A stretch of 64,000 bases of DNA from Siphonodentalium dalli (taxonomy: Eukaryota > Mollusca > Scaphopoda > Gadilida > Siphonodentaliidae): NCBI GenBank assembly GCA_032622095.1, contig CP136067.1, forward strand, positions 74,490,705 to 74,554,704, written 5' to 3'. The notes below the pieces were generated by a model. That model was given only the letters and a program-made list of their open reading frames with translations, did not search any database and had not been told where the DNA came from. The first letter of the stretch is position 1; every line of letters starts with the position of its first letter. Positions 1 through 11,095 of this stretch are shown in pieces. The position numbers and the translations under genes were made by a program.

Positions 1-59
1 TTTTATTTTGGGCACATTTCAATATTTTGGGCACAGCGTTTACCAACTTGAATTTGGGG

Positions 60-440
60 TAATATAAGGGAACAAACTTTGGTGATGATCGGATGAGGGA
101 GTTGGCCTGTTGGGTGCGCCAAAGGATTTAGTCATACAAAGAATAAAATGAAAAATGTGCTGTTGGCCATGAGAAAAATTGAATGGCTCCCATCTACTGG
201 TCACCCAAAATATCTATATGAAGTTTGGTGATGATCGAATGAGGGATATTGTCTTTTGGGTGTGCCAAAGGGTTTGGTTATGCAAAGAGCAAACTCCAAG
301 ATGGCTGCCGGCGGCCATCTCTTTCATAGAAAAAAGTTCAAATCGGATAGCTCCTATCTAGAGGTGATCCAAAACATCCCTGTAAATTTTCAAAACAATA
401 AATGCGGGCTGCTGGCGGCCATGTTGATAAAGCATTGATT
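60..440 (+). mobile_element. R1-type repeat fragment, about two core units
   Basis: The modules contain TTTGGTGATGATCGGATGAG, TGCGCCAAAGGATTTAGTC and CAAGATGGCTGCCGGCGGCC, the same vocabulary as the satellite core. No end motif is seen, and the fragment may begin outside the recognisable part. Confidence 0.65.
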
Positions 441-568
441 GAATTTTATACCAGCTCTGTGCTAAATTTCCACATGTTCCTCTGCAGTGTTTGTTTATGC
501 ATATTAAATTATCGTCACTTCAAATCTCAAGTTTTCTCCTTTTAGCACAATTTCCCAAAACTTCCGCC

Positions 569-1039
569 GATGGGGTCATTGTCACAAGGCTCCGGTCACA
601 TTCATAGCCAGCTTTTAAAATGGATCACAAATGTAGCCAGCTTTTTTCACCGGCGATCACATTCGTAGCCAGCTTTTCTAATTGCATGCTTTATATGGTG
701 CGAAATATGACGTCATCACGTTTCGTGACTAAAATGTCGACATCATGCTCCAAAACTGACTTTGTTTATCAACTTATATTGCAATATAATTCGAGCATTC
801 CAACGACATTGCTTGGAAACCTCAGGTTATTAGAAGAACTAATATCAAAAAAAAATTCAAGTTGTTGCTCATCCATCAATTCAGAAAAATGAGATTAACC
901 TGATCGTGTTCATTGAGGCTAGACTGAATATGAAAAGCTGGCTACACATGTGATCGCCACAGAAAAGCTGGCTACATTTGTGATTGATTTAAAAAGCTGG
1001 CTACGAATGTGACCGTTGCCTTGTGACAATGACCCCATC
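569..1039. mobile_element. MITE with 22-bp perfect TIRs and triplicated subterminal repeats
   Basis: The left end GATGGGGTCATTGTCACAAG and the right end CTTGTGACAATGACCCCATC are exact inverses. Inside each end the segment GTAGCCAGCTTTT (or its inverse AAAAGCTGGCTAC) occurs three times with slight variation, so about 110 bp of each end is inverted. Total length is 471 bp. The 272-bp open frame inside is non-coding in character. No clear target duplication is seen. Confidence 0.85.
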
Positions 1040-1178
1040 AGCAAAACTTCCTGTATCAACCAACATTATTTACACATTTCAGCAGAATCTTCTCAATATT
1101 CCTTTCCAAGTGTTATTCATTCTCAATAACAATAAAGTCTTTTGACAGAAAATATCCTGTAATTTCCAAAACTTTAAC

Positions 1179-2219
1179 GAGAGGCCGATCACGATCGGCA
1201 GATGTTTAACCCATACCTTGGTGATAGCGATTAGCTATAACTGATAACTGGTCAAAGATATGATCACAGTAATACATATATCAGTACCTAACTTAAAATA
1301 AAAAGCTCAAATAATTTGTCTTAAGAAGGGGGTTAAAGTATTTGGGGTGGGGGAGGAGTCGTTTTAAATCTCATAACTCTGTCCATATTCACACAAGGAC
1401 CTCTCACACTGTGAGATTCAATGGTTTAGCCATTAATCAATTTGACAGATAGGATAAACAATTATCCAGCCAGCAGGTTGTTTATCTTTACCTTCATACA
1501 ACCACCCCCTAGAGATCTGTACCATATGTCATTACTCAATTAATAACAGATTCCGCTTGGAATGACATCTATTAAAGGTACTCTCATATACTATGGATAT
1601 TGGATGTTCACATGGTATTTTATTGATATCATTATATTACATGCAACTATTGCAATAAAATCTTCATATTTTCAAAACAGGACATCATACAACTAAAACA
1701 AATTAGTGTCAATGACAAATTTTTGTTTAATTAAATAAATTTTTTATTATTATAAAAGTTTTTTAATATTTATTGTGTGTTAAATTGAGCGAGGAGTTCA
1801 ATCTAAAAAAATAAAATTTCAAATTTAAAAACAAAAAAAAGGGTCATAACTCCTTTAAAATAAATCGGATCAAACCCATATTCGAACTTGATCTGTATTT
1901 TGGGCTGACAATCTCACATACCAAATTTGGTGTCAATCAGATTAAAAATGTTTGAGTTATGGCAGCATGCGTGAATTCTAAGTCGAAAAAGGGCCATAAC
2001 TCTGTAAAAAAAACTCTGATCAAACCCATATTCTAACTCAATCTGTATTTTGGGCTGAGAAACCTATTTTGGTTCCGATCAAATAGAAAATGTTTGAGTT
2101 ATCGCATTATGTGTAAAGTGTCTATGGACGGACAGACAGATGGACGGTACGACGAACGACGAGTGGTCAATCCGGACGTTGAAGCTAGGTGTACCATACT
2201 ATGGTATGGGTACACATAT
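1179..2219 (+). mobile_element. R2 element with two core modules
   Basis: The left palindrome and AGATGTTTAACCCATACC are at 1181-1220. The core (about 1840-2110) is a ~125-bp module iterated about twice, recognisable by GGGCCATAACTC, CAAACCCATATTC and ATCTGTATTTTGGGCTGA. The tail has GGACGGACAGACAGATGG and the ACCATACTATGGTATGGGTA hairpin, ending at about 2219. It sits in DNA with no recognised exon. Confidence 0.75.
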
Positions 2220-2321
2220 AAAGTTTTATCTCATGCAGAGTACATGAAAAATGTATCAAACCTGGTGTGCCCCTTTTATATTTCAATTCACATTTGTAAT
2301 CAATTGAAATCAATGTCGAAC

Positions 2322-3010
2322 ACGAGGCCGATCACGATCGGCAGATGTTAACCCATCCCTTGGCGATAAAAATTTACTATGATCGGAATCATAAATGAGA
2401 GTTTTGGTGTTGAATTATATGAGTATACTGTATGTACTATTATAGACAAATGTACATAACACAAATATTGGAATGTATGGGTCACCGGCATTTATATAAG
2501 AGAATGCACTGGTACAAGATATGTAATGCTAAACCACCACAGCCTTGGGTTAAATGTGAATGGTGTGACCTGAACATGGAATACTTGGGTTAAGAGAGTC
2601 CAAGTCTACTGCTAATATCATGTGATGTTTATTGTTGAATCTTTATTTTAAATTAGATACCATAGCCTTCTTTATCAGATTATTTGCACATTGGCATAAG
2701 AGACATCAGAAAATGATATAGCCTTATCAATAGCTAAGTAGTCCAAAGGCATGGCATAAAATTGATGAATTGGATTTAATGTTGCTCCAAACAGATTTAC
2801 AGGTACATAACAAGATTTTGGACCGATTTAAACAAATTTGGTGTGGTGATTCGGGGTACCCTTGGCAGAGTTATAATGGTGTTAGTTTTTATCCGGACAT
2901 CACAATATGTGTACCATACTATGGTGAATTGGATTTAATGTTGCTCCAAACAGATTTACCAGTACATAACACAAGATTTTGGACCGATTTAAACAAATTT
3001 GGTGTGGTGA
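2322..3010 (+). mobile_element. R2-related element, incomplete, with internal duplication
   Basis: The 5' palindrome is at 2326-2341, and the body to about 2850 matches 16541-17250 closely. It contains a tail fragment with GTGTACCATACTATGGTG at 2909-2926. The segment GAATTGGATTTAATGTTGCT occurs at about 2767 and again at about 2927, so part of the body is duplicated. The long open frame here (2770-3219) runs through this repeat and is not a gene. Confidence 0.65.
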
Positions 3011-3130
3011 TTCGGGGTCATGGTTCGCGCTGCCACTTGCCAAATTTTCCAATGGCAAAAATAATTCACATTTGGCAAAAAATATTTTCATTTGGAAAAA
3101 GTTTTGGCAAGTCACTTTTTAATTCCTCAA
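3000..3130. repeat. TTTGGC/GCCAAA-rich dispersed repeat
   Basis: GCCACTTGCCAAATTTTCC and ATTTGGCAAAAAATATTTTC recur at 3530-3600 in a shorter version. Related wording (AAATGGCATTTGGCCACATA, AATTGGCCCAACAAATTTTC) lies at 12985-13510. It forms short clustered inverted repeats. Confidence 0.45.
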
Positions 3131-3609
3131 GAAAGTTGAAAACATATTGGTCAATCAATATCATTCATTACAGGAAATTCTTACAACATAATTCTATTAG
3201 TTGTGTTTTTAAGGTTTAGAAAAAGTTAACTCCTCTATTAAGATGCAGTTTATCCCATAGCATTAGTACGGATGGTTGAAGGGATTACCCTATTTAGTGT
3301 GGTGGTGGTGTTTACATAGCTAATCCTCCTGTGATGTGTCCTTCTGATGAAGCAATCCTTCTACCATTGTATTGTTCGGTGATTGGCTTGTTGTTATATG
3401 ATACATCACAATAGAGATGCGAGTATAATTATTAACTAACTGCTTGTCTATCGATATCAAAAGTTGTTCAAATCGCGAGTGTCGAAACACACATGTAAGA
3501 CTTAAGGTTGCAGACAATAATACTATCAGGGATAGAATTTGGCAAAAAATATTTTCATTTGGCAAATTATTTGGCAAAAGTAAATTTTGGTCCAGCGCGG
3601 ACACTGTTC

Positions 3610-3805
3610 GGGGTACCCATTGGCAGAGTTATAATGGTGTTAGTTTTTCAAATTTTCAAACTTAAAAAAATAATTATTTTTAATTATTTAAAAAAAGGGA
3701 CACATTGGGAACCTTTTTAATCAACTTGTATCATAAACATCAATATCTAAATGAAAACAAGTGGTCAATCCGGACATCACAATATGGTATAGGTACACAT
3801 AAAAA
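3610..3805 (+). mobile_element. R2-related 3' fragment
   Basis: TTATAATGGTGTTAGTTTTT and an A/T-rich stretch match the R2 body at 2875 and 17268. The fragment ends GTGGTCAATCCGGACATCAC followed by a degraded GGTATAGGTACACAT tail. Confidence 0.55.
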
Positions 3806-4369
3806 TCAAAATAAATTAATCAATCAATAGGGGCAAAGAGTGTGTCAAAATAAACCAATATAAAATGAGACATGGTATCAGATGAAAGTATCAGGAATGT
3901 TGAGATGTGTTAATCTTTAACTACAGAAATCCATGCAAGTGAATGAGGAGAAACCTGGAGATAACAGAAGAATGATTAATTGAAATTTAAAATGAAAACA
4001 TCCCTACAAATGAATAATACAGTATTCCAATTAAAACTTTAGAACTGAATGGGACAGTCCATTGACTCATGAATGGGTACAGCTTCACCACTATCATAGA
4101 GCTATGTCCTATATACAGTGGCTAAAAATAACTAATATTTCAATAAGACATCAGTTCTGCAGTCTCTCAGAACACTATCTACGCAGTTAAGCTTGCATTA
4201 CTGGTACAGTCTAACCTGCACTGCCATATAATTGTTGCCTCAGATCTGTGGAGAAACACAGTGCTAGGCCATTAAAATTATTCCTTCCACAACACAGTTC
4301 CTGGGCATATACGCTATACTGGGTAGTTAATTGTAATCTACCTGGGTTATCAAAAACTCAAATCTGTTC
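3806..4369. other. No gene seen
   Basis: AT-rich sequence between R2-type repeats. No coding pattern, splice-flanked block or clear repeat was recognised. Confidence 0.5.
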
Positions 4370-4920
4370 AATTCTTAGTTGAAAAAGGGCCATAACTCTG
4401 GAATAACAAATCAGATCTAACCCATATTCGAACTCGATCTGTATTTTGAGTTGAGAAACTCACATACAAAAATTGGTTCCTATCAGTTGAAAAATTGTTG
4501 ATTTAACGAAGCATTCATGAATTCTATGTCAAAGGGCCATAACTCCATAAAAAAATATCGGATCAAACCCATATTCGAACTCGATATGTATTTTGGACTG
4601 AGCAACTCACATACCAAATTTAGTTACAGTCAGATAATATTTTTTTGAGTTATGGCAGCATACATGAATTCTAAGTTGAAAAAGGGCCGTAACTCCATAA
4701 AAAAAACTCGGATCAAACCCATATTCGAACTTGATCTGTATTTGGTGATGAGAAATTCATATACAAAATTTGGTTCCGATCAGATAGAAAATATTTCAGT
4801 TATCGCACCATGCGTAAAGTGTCTACAGACAGACAGACAGACAGACGGACGGACTAACGACGAGTGGTCAATCCGGACAACGACACTATGTTTACCATAC
4901 TATGGTATGGGTAAACATAA
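4370..4920 (+). mobile_element. R2-type repeat, three core modules and 3' tail
   Basis: Iterated modules with GGGCCATAACTC, ATATTCGAACTCGAT, TGTATTTTG and ACCAAATTTGGTTCC-like segments are spaced about 125-150 bp apart. The tail follows: (ACAG)n at about 4828-4850, CGACGAGTGGTCAATCC, and the TACCATACTATGGTATGGGT hairpin. The start (CAAATCTGTTCAATTCTTAG) matches the copy at 62233. Confidence 0.75.
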
Positions 4921-5699
4921 AAAGCTTTCCATTAATATATAAATAAAACAAAGTAGACCTACAGTTCTAAATGTGTTATGAACAATTATTTTGTTCTCAT
5001 AGACTGATACAGAGCTCTCAAGTTTTAAAAAATTTGAAAACCAAAGTTGTCTTCCCATGCAACCAACAAAATTCCAACGAATCTACTAAACACAATCACA
5101 TTATTAACCTCCAATAGTAATGCTATTAAACAATAAAACCAGATTATGCCTTTAAGATAAAAATTTAAATAACCATGCATATAAAATATAATAGTATAGA
5201 CATTCCATCTATGATATCTCATCATACAGCCAACACATCTCCCTGCAGTTAATTAACTCAATGCAAGAGAGAGTCATTGTAACTGGATACTCTCTCCGTT
5301 GGTCTGTGTGAGAAGAGAACTTCATGGCATTGTAAACCTGATTTATTAAAACACTGCAGAACCCAGATTCTGACCGGATTCTCTGGGTATAGCAAGCTCC
5401 ATCAATCATTTTTTGATAAACAATTATTGCCAGTGTTGTTTGTCTGCCTGGACAAGCAAGAGGGAATGTTATCATTATATTTCTAATAGAGTTGTCCACC
5501 ACTCCACCATATAGCTTTTAAAATCGCTTTCGACTTACAGGTATATGTATAACAAATGTACTCTCAAAATTGCATATTGGATATTCACATGACAATTGCA
5601 ATAAAGTCTTCATATAGGACATCACACCTAATTAATGTATAAAACTATCAAATAGAGTGTTCATTAATAACCCTGGTTCAAGTGTATAAAGGTTAATTA
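4921..5699. other. No assigned feature
   Basis: A minus-strand open frame of 97 codons at 5209-5502 (including LAIIVYQKMIDGACYTQ) resembles no family I know and has no matching gp210 block. Treated as unassigned. Confidence 0.4.
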
Positions 5700-6212
5700 A
5701 TCAAAACCAAAATCCATACAAATGAAGAGTGTGCTAAAGAAAACCTTGGTAAGAAATATGAGGTAAATCAGAAGAAACATATGACTTATTTCTTTGGATG
5801 CCATGTGTGTGAAAGGGTTAATTATTTCTAATCCGATCAACCAATCGATACCAAAAAATATACAGGTGAGCCATGTGCCATCATAAACCTGTACATAAAA
5901 TATGAACACAATCGGACAAAAAATACATGAGTTATGGCATCAGATAGAACATGACCAGATATGGATGGAAAGTGTTAATCATTTCTAAACCGATCAACCG
6001 ATCGATACCAAAAACTATACAGGTGAGGGGTGTGTCATCATAAACATGCACATAAAATTTGAACAGGATCAGATAAAAAATACTTGAGTAATCGAATCGG
6101 ATAGCAAGTGTCTACGGACAGACGGACGGACAGACGGACGGACGAACGACGGATGGTTGATCCGGACGTCAGCATTATGTGTACCATACATGGTATGGGT
6201 ACACATAAAAAA
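5700..6212 (+). mobile_element. Diverged R2-type repeat
   Basis: Two modules contain CCGATCAACC(A/G)ATCGATACC and ATACAGGTGAG...TCATAAAC, and are followed by AAGTGTCTACGGACAGACGG, an ACGG-rich tract, and the TACCATACATGGTATGGGTA hairpin. The tail is R2 but the core modules differ from other copies, suggesting exchange of core modules between families. Confidence 0.6.
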
Positions 6213-6239
6213 TTGTACCAATGTCAATCCAAACAAAGA

Positions 6240-6690
6240 GCTTGGATGTTGCCCGTGCATACCCCCATGTGACGTACTGCTTATTATGGGCATACCTATA
6301 ACTTATGGCTGAGATATTCAGGCAGAGTCGTATCCGAAACTCAACATTTTCAGATAACAAAGATGAATAAATCTAGAGCAGAAAATCTTAACAAAACAAT
6401 TGAACACTACATTGAAAGTCCTCATAGCAGTAACCATTCATACCAAATTTCATTAAGATCTGACTTCCTATGGTGGGACAGACAAAAAAAACAAAAATTT
6501 CCAGATAAACAAAGACGAATAACTCTAGAACAGAAAATCCAAATAAAATGTATGAACACTCCTCTAAATGTCCTCATAGTGGTGAACATCCAAACCAAAT
6601 TTGGTTGAGATCAGACAACCTGTGGCTGAGATATCTGCTCAGACAGACAAAAAACCAACATTTCCAGATAATCAAAGATGAATAAAAGGT
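6240..6690 (+). repeat. ~150-bp tandem module, about 2.5 copies
   Basis: CAGATAA(A)CAAAGA(T/C)GAATAA and TCTAGA(G/A)CAGAAAAT recur 150 bp apart (about 6351 and 6501), with a third partial copy at about 6664. It follows an R2-type tail. The short open frame across it is a by-product. Confidence 0.6.
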
Positions 6691-7598
6691 CACAGACACC
6701 ACGTCCCCCGAAACGAGGTGGCTTTTTGGACTTTGGCTTTTTTAAAGAACAAACAAGTGAAATTCTGGCAAAATTTTACTCAAACTAGACAATGAATGAC
6801 CTGCATGTTCTCAAAGGTAAAATGTTGTGGCAGAAAGTATTTACCACACTCCACAGCAGTAACATGACATTGCTGACAGTGGGCCGATTCTGTGCCTTTC
6901 TCATGTGAAATTATGCCTGATCACCATACCTCAAATATTCCATGTTTTAAATGTTGATAATTTGACTTTATTCTTTTAATGACATTTATCTTGTTATTCA
7001 TAGCATGTGCAGTACTCTTTCTCCCATGTTGGTTCTTCAACATACTGAAGATCATTCAAATCTGACTGACGATGACCAAGTTATAGAGCTTTATAAGTTG
7101 AGACGGACGTACTCACAAGGGATAAAACTAAACAAACATGAGGAGGCCCCCCAACCCCTCCCCACATCAGATAATGAAAATCCATGAGATTGTTTTGACA
7201 GTAGCATCATCATCTGCATGGGCCTTAATAACCAATATTGATAATGAGCGCAACTCACTTTATAGAAGTGTTTTCCACAGCAGGGTTTCTGTTTGTTTCA
7301 GTTCTCTCATTGCCCACAGTCAACGGCATCATCTGATAGAAAGAATAGTCATAATTTTGGAAGATTTGCATACAAATAATGATTATATTATTCAATAATA
7401 GCCAGTTTGTATTCAACTTCCAATGACTCATTCAATGATAGCCAGGTAGTAAAATTGCTTCTACAATAGCCAGAATTTTTACAGAGACAAACATACAACA
7501 TGTTTTTTTACATAATTTTTTATTGAAATCAACAACAAATGTTGGTCAATGACATGATATGCAGCACTATAATAGCAAATTGTTTGTGGTTTCTAATA
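6691..7598. other. No gene seen
   Basis: Unassigned sequence. Overlapping short frames near 7005-7398 lack family features. Confidence 0.5.
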
Positions 7599-7672
7599 GA
7601 GCGAGAGAGTAGAGAGAGAGAGAGTGGGTGAAAGAACAAACAGATATAAGGAGGGGAAGAGAGAGAGAGCAT
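7599..7672. repeat. GA-rich microsatellite
   Basis: The tract contains AGAGCGAGAGAGTAGAGAGA, GAGAGAGTGGG, and later GAGGGGAAGAGAGAGAGAGC. Confidence 0.85.
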
Positions 7673-7849
7673 TACAAAAGGTCCCTAATACAGATACATC
7701 ATTGTAACATTTGATATAATTTGATTACCTGCCAACTTTCAGGGCTTTGGGATATCTATATCTGTATATTAAGGGATGAAAGAGTTAAGACAGTCTGAGT
7801 TTAGTTGGATATATCAAATATACCATGTAGTATATATATGCCATTTCTT

Positions 7850-9010
7850 GACTGGTCGAAAACATTTTAACAAATCTGTAACCCAGTCACCCAAGGACCC
7901 TCCATACTATATATATAAGCTAAATAGGCCTGATGGGTCTTGAGGAGAAGATGTTTTAAGAATTACTATGGGGGAAGATTTATGTCTCTGGTCTCACCCA
8001 TATTTGATCTGATGACCCCATTTGAACAAATCTGAATCCCACTCACCCAAGGATCCTCCATACAAAATATATGATAAATATGCCAAATGGTTCTTGAGAA
8101 GATGTTTTAAGAAATACCAGAGGAAACGAATTCCACACCTATTTGACCTGGTGACCCATTTGAACAAAACTTAATCCCAGTCATCCAAGGACTCTCCATA
8201 CCAAATATGAGCTGAATAGGCCTCATGGTTCTTGATAAGAATACATTTTAAGAATTACAATGGATGAAAAAATCTGTATCCCAGTCACCCAAAAACCCTC
8301 CATATCAAATATAAGCTAAATAGCCCCGATGGTTCTTGAGAAGATGTTTTAAGAATTACTATGGATGGAAAGGGTTATGTCTCAAACTCCGCCACTTTTT
8401 GACATGGTGACCCCATTTTAACAAATCTGAATCCCAGTCACATAGGGACCATCCACACCAAATATGACTCAATTATGACTTGCAGTTCTGAAAAAGATGC
8501 TGGTGGACAGATGGTCGGATGGACGAGGAGTGATGACTTTGTCTCAAATTTGGTGTGGTGACTCGAGGAACCCCGGTGGATTTTATAATGAGGTTATTTT
8601 TTTAAATATTTATCACTAGTTAAAAAAATATATATATTTTAAGAGTTATGATGTCCCAGACTCTGCACATATTTGACTTTGTGACCCCATTTGAACATGG
8701 AACAATTTGAATCCCAGTCAAACAAGGAACCTCCATACCAAATATAAGCTAACCGGCCTGATGCTTCTTGAGAAGAAGTTGTTTTAAGAATGGTGGGAAA
8801 GAATTATGGTCCTGGCTTCACAACTGTTTGACCTGTATAACAAATCTGAATGTGAGTCACCTAGGGAACATCCACACCAGATATGAACCAATTCGGTCTT
8901 ATGGTCCTAGAGAAGAAGACAATTGTTGACAGATGGACAGAAGGGTGGATGGACGGACGAGGAGCGATGACTATAGCTCTGGCGGAGACTTCGTCTCAGG
9001 TGAGCTCACA
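7850..9010 (+). mobile_element. R3 repeat: ~140-bp modules iterated about seven times, with 3' tail
   Basis: The modules share AATC(C/T)(C/G)AGTCACCCAAGG, CCTCCATAC and CTTGAGAAGATGTTTTAAGAA, seen at about 7890, 8040, 8180, 8290, 8430, 8720 and 8850. The tail is a GGACGG tract, GAGGAGCGATGACTATAGCT and GGAGACTTCGTCTCAGGTGA, which can fold (GAGAC-TTC-GTCTC). An R3-like tail recurs at 50580-50690. Confidence 0.7.
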
Positions 9011-9019
9011 AGTCAGTCA

Positions 9020-9185
9020 GACCTCATAATCGCAGGTGCGCAGGTTCCCATGGTACTAGATATCTGCGCCAGGTTTCAAAAACATTAAACGGAATATGTA
9101 GGAATAAAAGCTCGGACACAGTTGCATCCACGGATGGATGGACAGATGGATGGACAAGCTAATTCCTATATCCCCCCATAAATTC
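9020..9185 (+). repeat. R5 repeat, one module plus tail
   Basis: CAGACCTCATAATCGCAGGT, GTTCCCATGGTACTA and GTAGGAATAAAAGCTCGGAC are followed by GGATGGACAGATGG and CAAGCTAATTCCTATAT. It lies 25 bp from exon E10. Confidence 0.6.
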
Positions 9186-9209
9186 AGGTATAAATACAAT
9201 GTAACCTAC

Positions 9210-9265
9210 CTGTTCACCAAAATCTTTGCAAGATACTCGGAATATATGGAATCCAATATTCCCTC
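9210..9265 (-). CDS. NUP210: NUP210 exon (E10), last recognised in window
   Basis: This 56-bp mini-exon has acceptor ATACCTTTCAG and donor CAG|GTAGGT. Two bases finish a codon, then it reads GNIGFHIFRVSCKDFGEQ. The W/F-x-x-x-V-x-C-x-x-x-GEQ pattern is that of NYQQHWILVTCQALGEQ in vertebrate NUP210. Its phase fits an unidentified exon on the E9 side. The next block expected in the protein (SVGNKP...NPFPA) was not found in the remaining 9.2 kb. Confidence 0.85.
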
Positions 9266-9600
9266 CTGAAAGGTATATATATATATTGAACGATTACTAG
9301 CCTAATTGGATTAATATTATGGTCATTGATGTTACACAGGGTGAGAATATCTCACTCAATTGATATGTACCATAAATTTTGGTAGATAAGCCAGATCCTT
9401 TTCACTCAGAATTTACCTCAATCTAAAAATATCAACATTCAGGACAAAAGGTGATATCAAATTTGACACAATGCATTCGCCTGGTGATCATCATTCAGAC
9501 TTGAAAGAGCCACAGTATATTAATTAGTAATCAAGTAATCAGTACAGCAACAAGCTCATAGAAAGTGACATGCATGCCCATGCGTACACATATTCCTATA

Positions 9601-9612
9601 CCCCCCCCCCCC
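9601..9612. repeat. Poly(C) tract, 12 C
   Basis: A short C run; another of about 10 C lies near 11899-11909. Confidence 0.85.
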
Positions 9613-9779
9613 AGTATCTCCCACTAAATGTAACCAACAGGGATACACACATTGACAATTTTTGCATTATATTCTGAAACATATTGAAGTGGACATTGCT
9701 AAAAGTCACATGCTTGATTCTACCTGGTTGTTTTGCAATAAAGTTGCCAAATAACACATACTTTCTTATCGTCACCCGA

Positions 9780-10325
9780 AAAATTTCAGAGGACTATTAT
9801 AATTGGCACATGCGTGCGTATCCTTGTCCGCATGATAACTTGTGAAATATTCAACATAATTTCTTGATATTTGGTACGTGCTTCACATTTGAGAAGATGT
9901 AGGTGAAGTTTTTTTTACTTAGAAATCGCTGTTTTTGTGTTGTCCGCATGGTAACTTGAGAAATATTGAACAGAAATTTTGGTGTATGGTTCATATTCGA
10001 GAAGGCGCAGGCCAAGTTCAAATGTGGTCATGGTCTGATGATTATTGATGGAGTTATGCCCCTTTTTTTAAACCTAGAAATCACTGTTTTTGTGTTGTTC
10101 ACATGGTAACTTGAGCAATAGTCAACAGAATTTCATGATATTTGGCACGTGGTTCTCATTTGAGAAGTCGCAGGCCAATTTCTATTTTATTCCATTTATA
10201 AATAACATTTGCATTGTCTCAATGATAAATTGAGCTTTTTTCAAAAGAATCTCGTTATACTTGGTGTGTAGTTCACCTTTGGGAACATGCAGGTCATTGT
10301 CAAGTTCGAGTCAAATTTTGCCTGA
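9780..10325 (+). repeat. R4 repeat: ~120-170-bp modules, about four copies
   Basis: The modules share CATG(A/G)TAACTTG(A/T)GA/AGCAATA, CAACA(T/G)AATTTC(A/T)TGATATTTGG-like stretches and GAGAAG(T/G)(C/A)GCAGGCCAA. Diverged tandem units run directly into R1-type units at 10330. Confidence 0.55.
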
Positions 10326-10329
10326 ATTT

Positions 10330-11095
10330 GAATTCTTTGAGGTCATCAAAGATCAATATGAAGTTTGGTGACAATTGGATCAGGGATGACGCCTGTAGGG
10401 TGTACCAAAGGATTTAGTCAAACAAAGAGTAATATCCAAGATGGCAGCCAGTGGCAAAGTTTTTTAAAGAAATTCAGAAAAATTTAATCCCATCTAGTCA
10501 TCACCCCGAAGATCAATATGATGATCGGATGAGGGATGTGGTTTGTAGGTGGGCTAAAGGATTTAGTCATGTAAAGAGTAAAATCCAAGATGACTGCAGG
10601 TGGCCATGTTTTTCAACGAAATTCAGAAAAACCTCATCTAGTGGTCATTCTGAATAACTATATGAAGTTTAGTAACAATCGCGCTAGGGATGTCTGTAGG
10701 GTGTGCAAAAGAATTTAGTAAAATCCAAGATGGCCGCTGGTGGCCATTTTCAACGAAATTCCGAAAAATTGGATGTCTCCCATCTAGTTTTCACCCAAAA
10801 GATTCATATGAAGTTTGTTGATGATCGGATGAGGGATGTGGTCTGTAGGATGTGCCAACGCATTTAGTCGTGCAAAGAATAAAACCAAGATGGCTGTAAA
10901 CGGCCATGTTTTTTGGCCGAATGTCCCCAAAATGACTCGTTCCCATCTACATGTCAATGTCAACATCCATGACAAATTTCATGATGATTTGATGAACAGT
11001 ATGGCCTGTAGCCCATGCTAATGGATTGAATTTTGAAATCCAAATTGGCTGCTGGTGGTCATGTTGTTTTGCCAAATTACCCTTAAAAATAACAG
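10330..11095 (+). mobile_element. R1-type repeat, about five core units
   Basis: Five diverged ~130-165-bp units have the shared landmarks GATCGGATGAGGGATG, AGGATTTAGTC and ATCCAAGATGGC. The last unit switches to GAATGTCCCCAAAATGACTC plus AATGGATTGAATTTTGAAA, exactly the two link types found in the satellite. This is a likely sample of the pre-expansion core. The ends are missing. Confidence 0.7.

Noticed and set aside
2770-3219. 149-codon plus-strand open frame
   Set aside because: It lies in R2-type repeat sequence that occurs also at 17160-17290, and carries no recognisable domain.
5209-5502. 97-codon minus-strand frame as a NUP210 exon
   Set aside because: No gp210 landmarks (SVGNKP, NPFPA) and no fitting splice sites.
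9690-9760. Candidate for the missing NUP210 exon (ACCAG|GTAGAATC donor near 9720)
   Set aside because: No good acceptor gives the required length, and the translation does not resemble the expected block.
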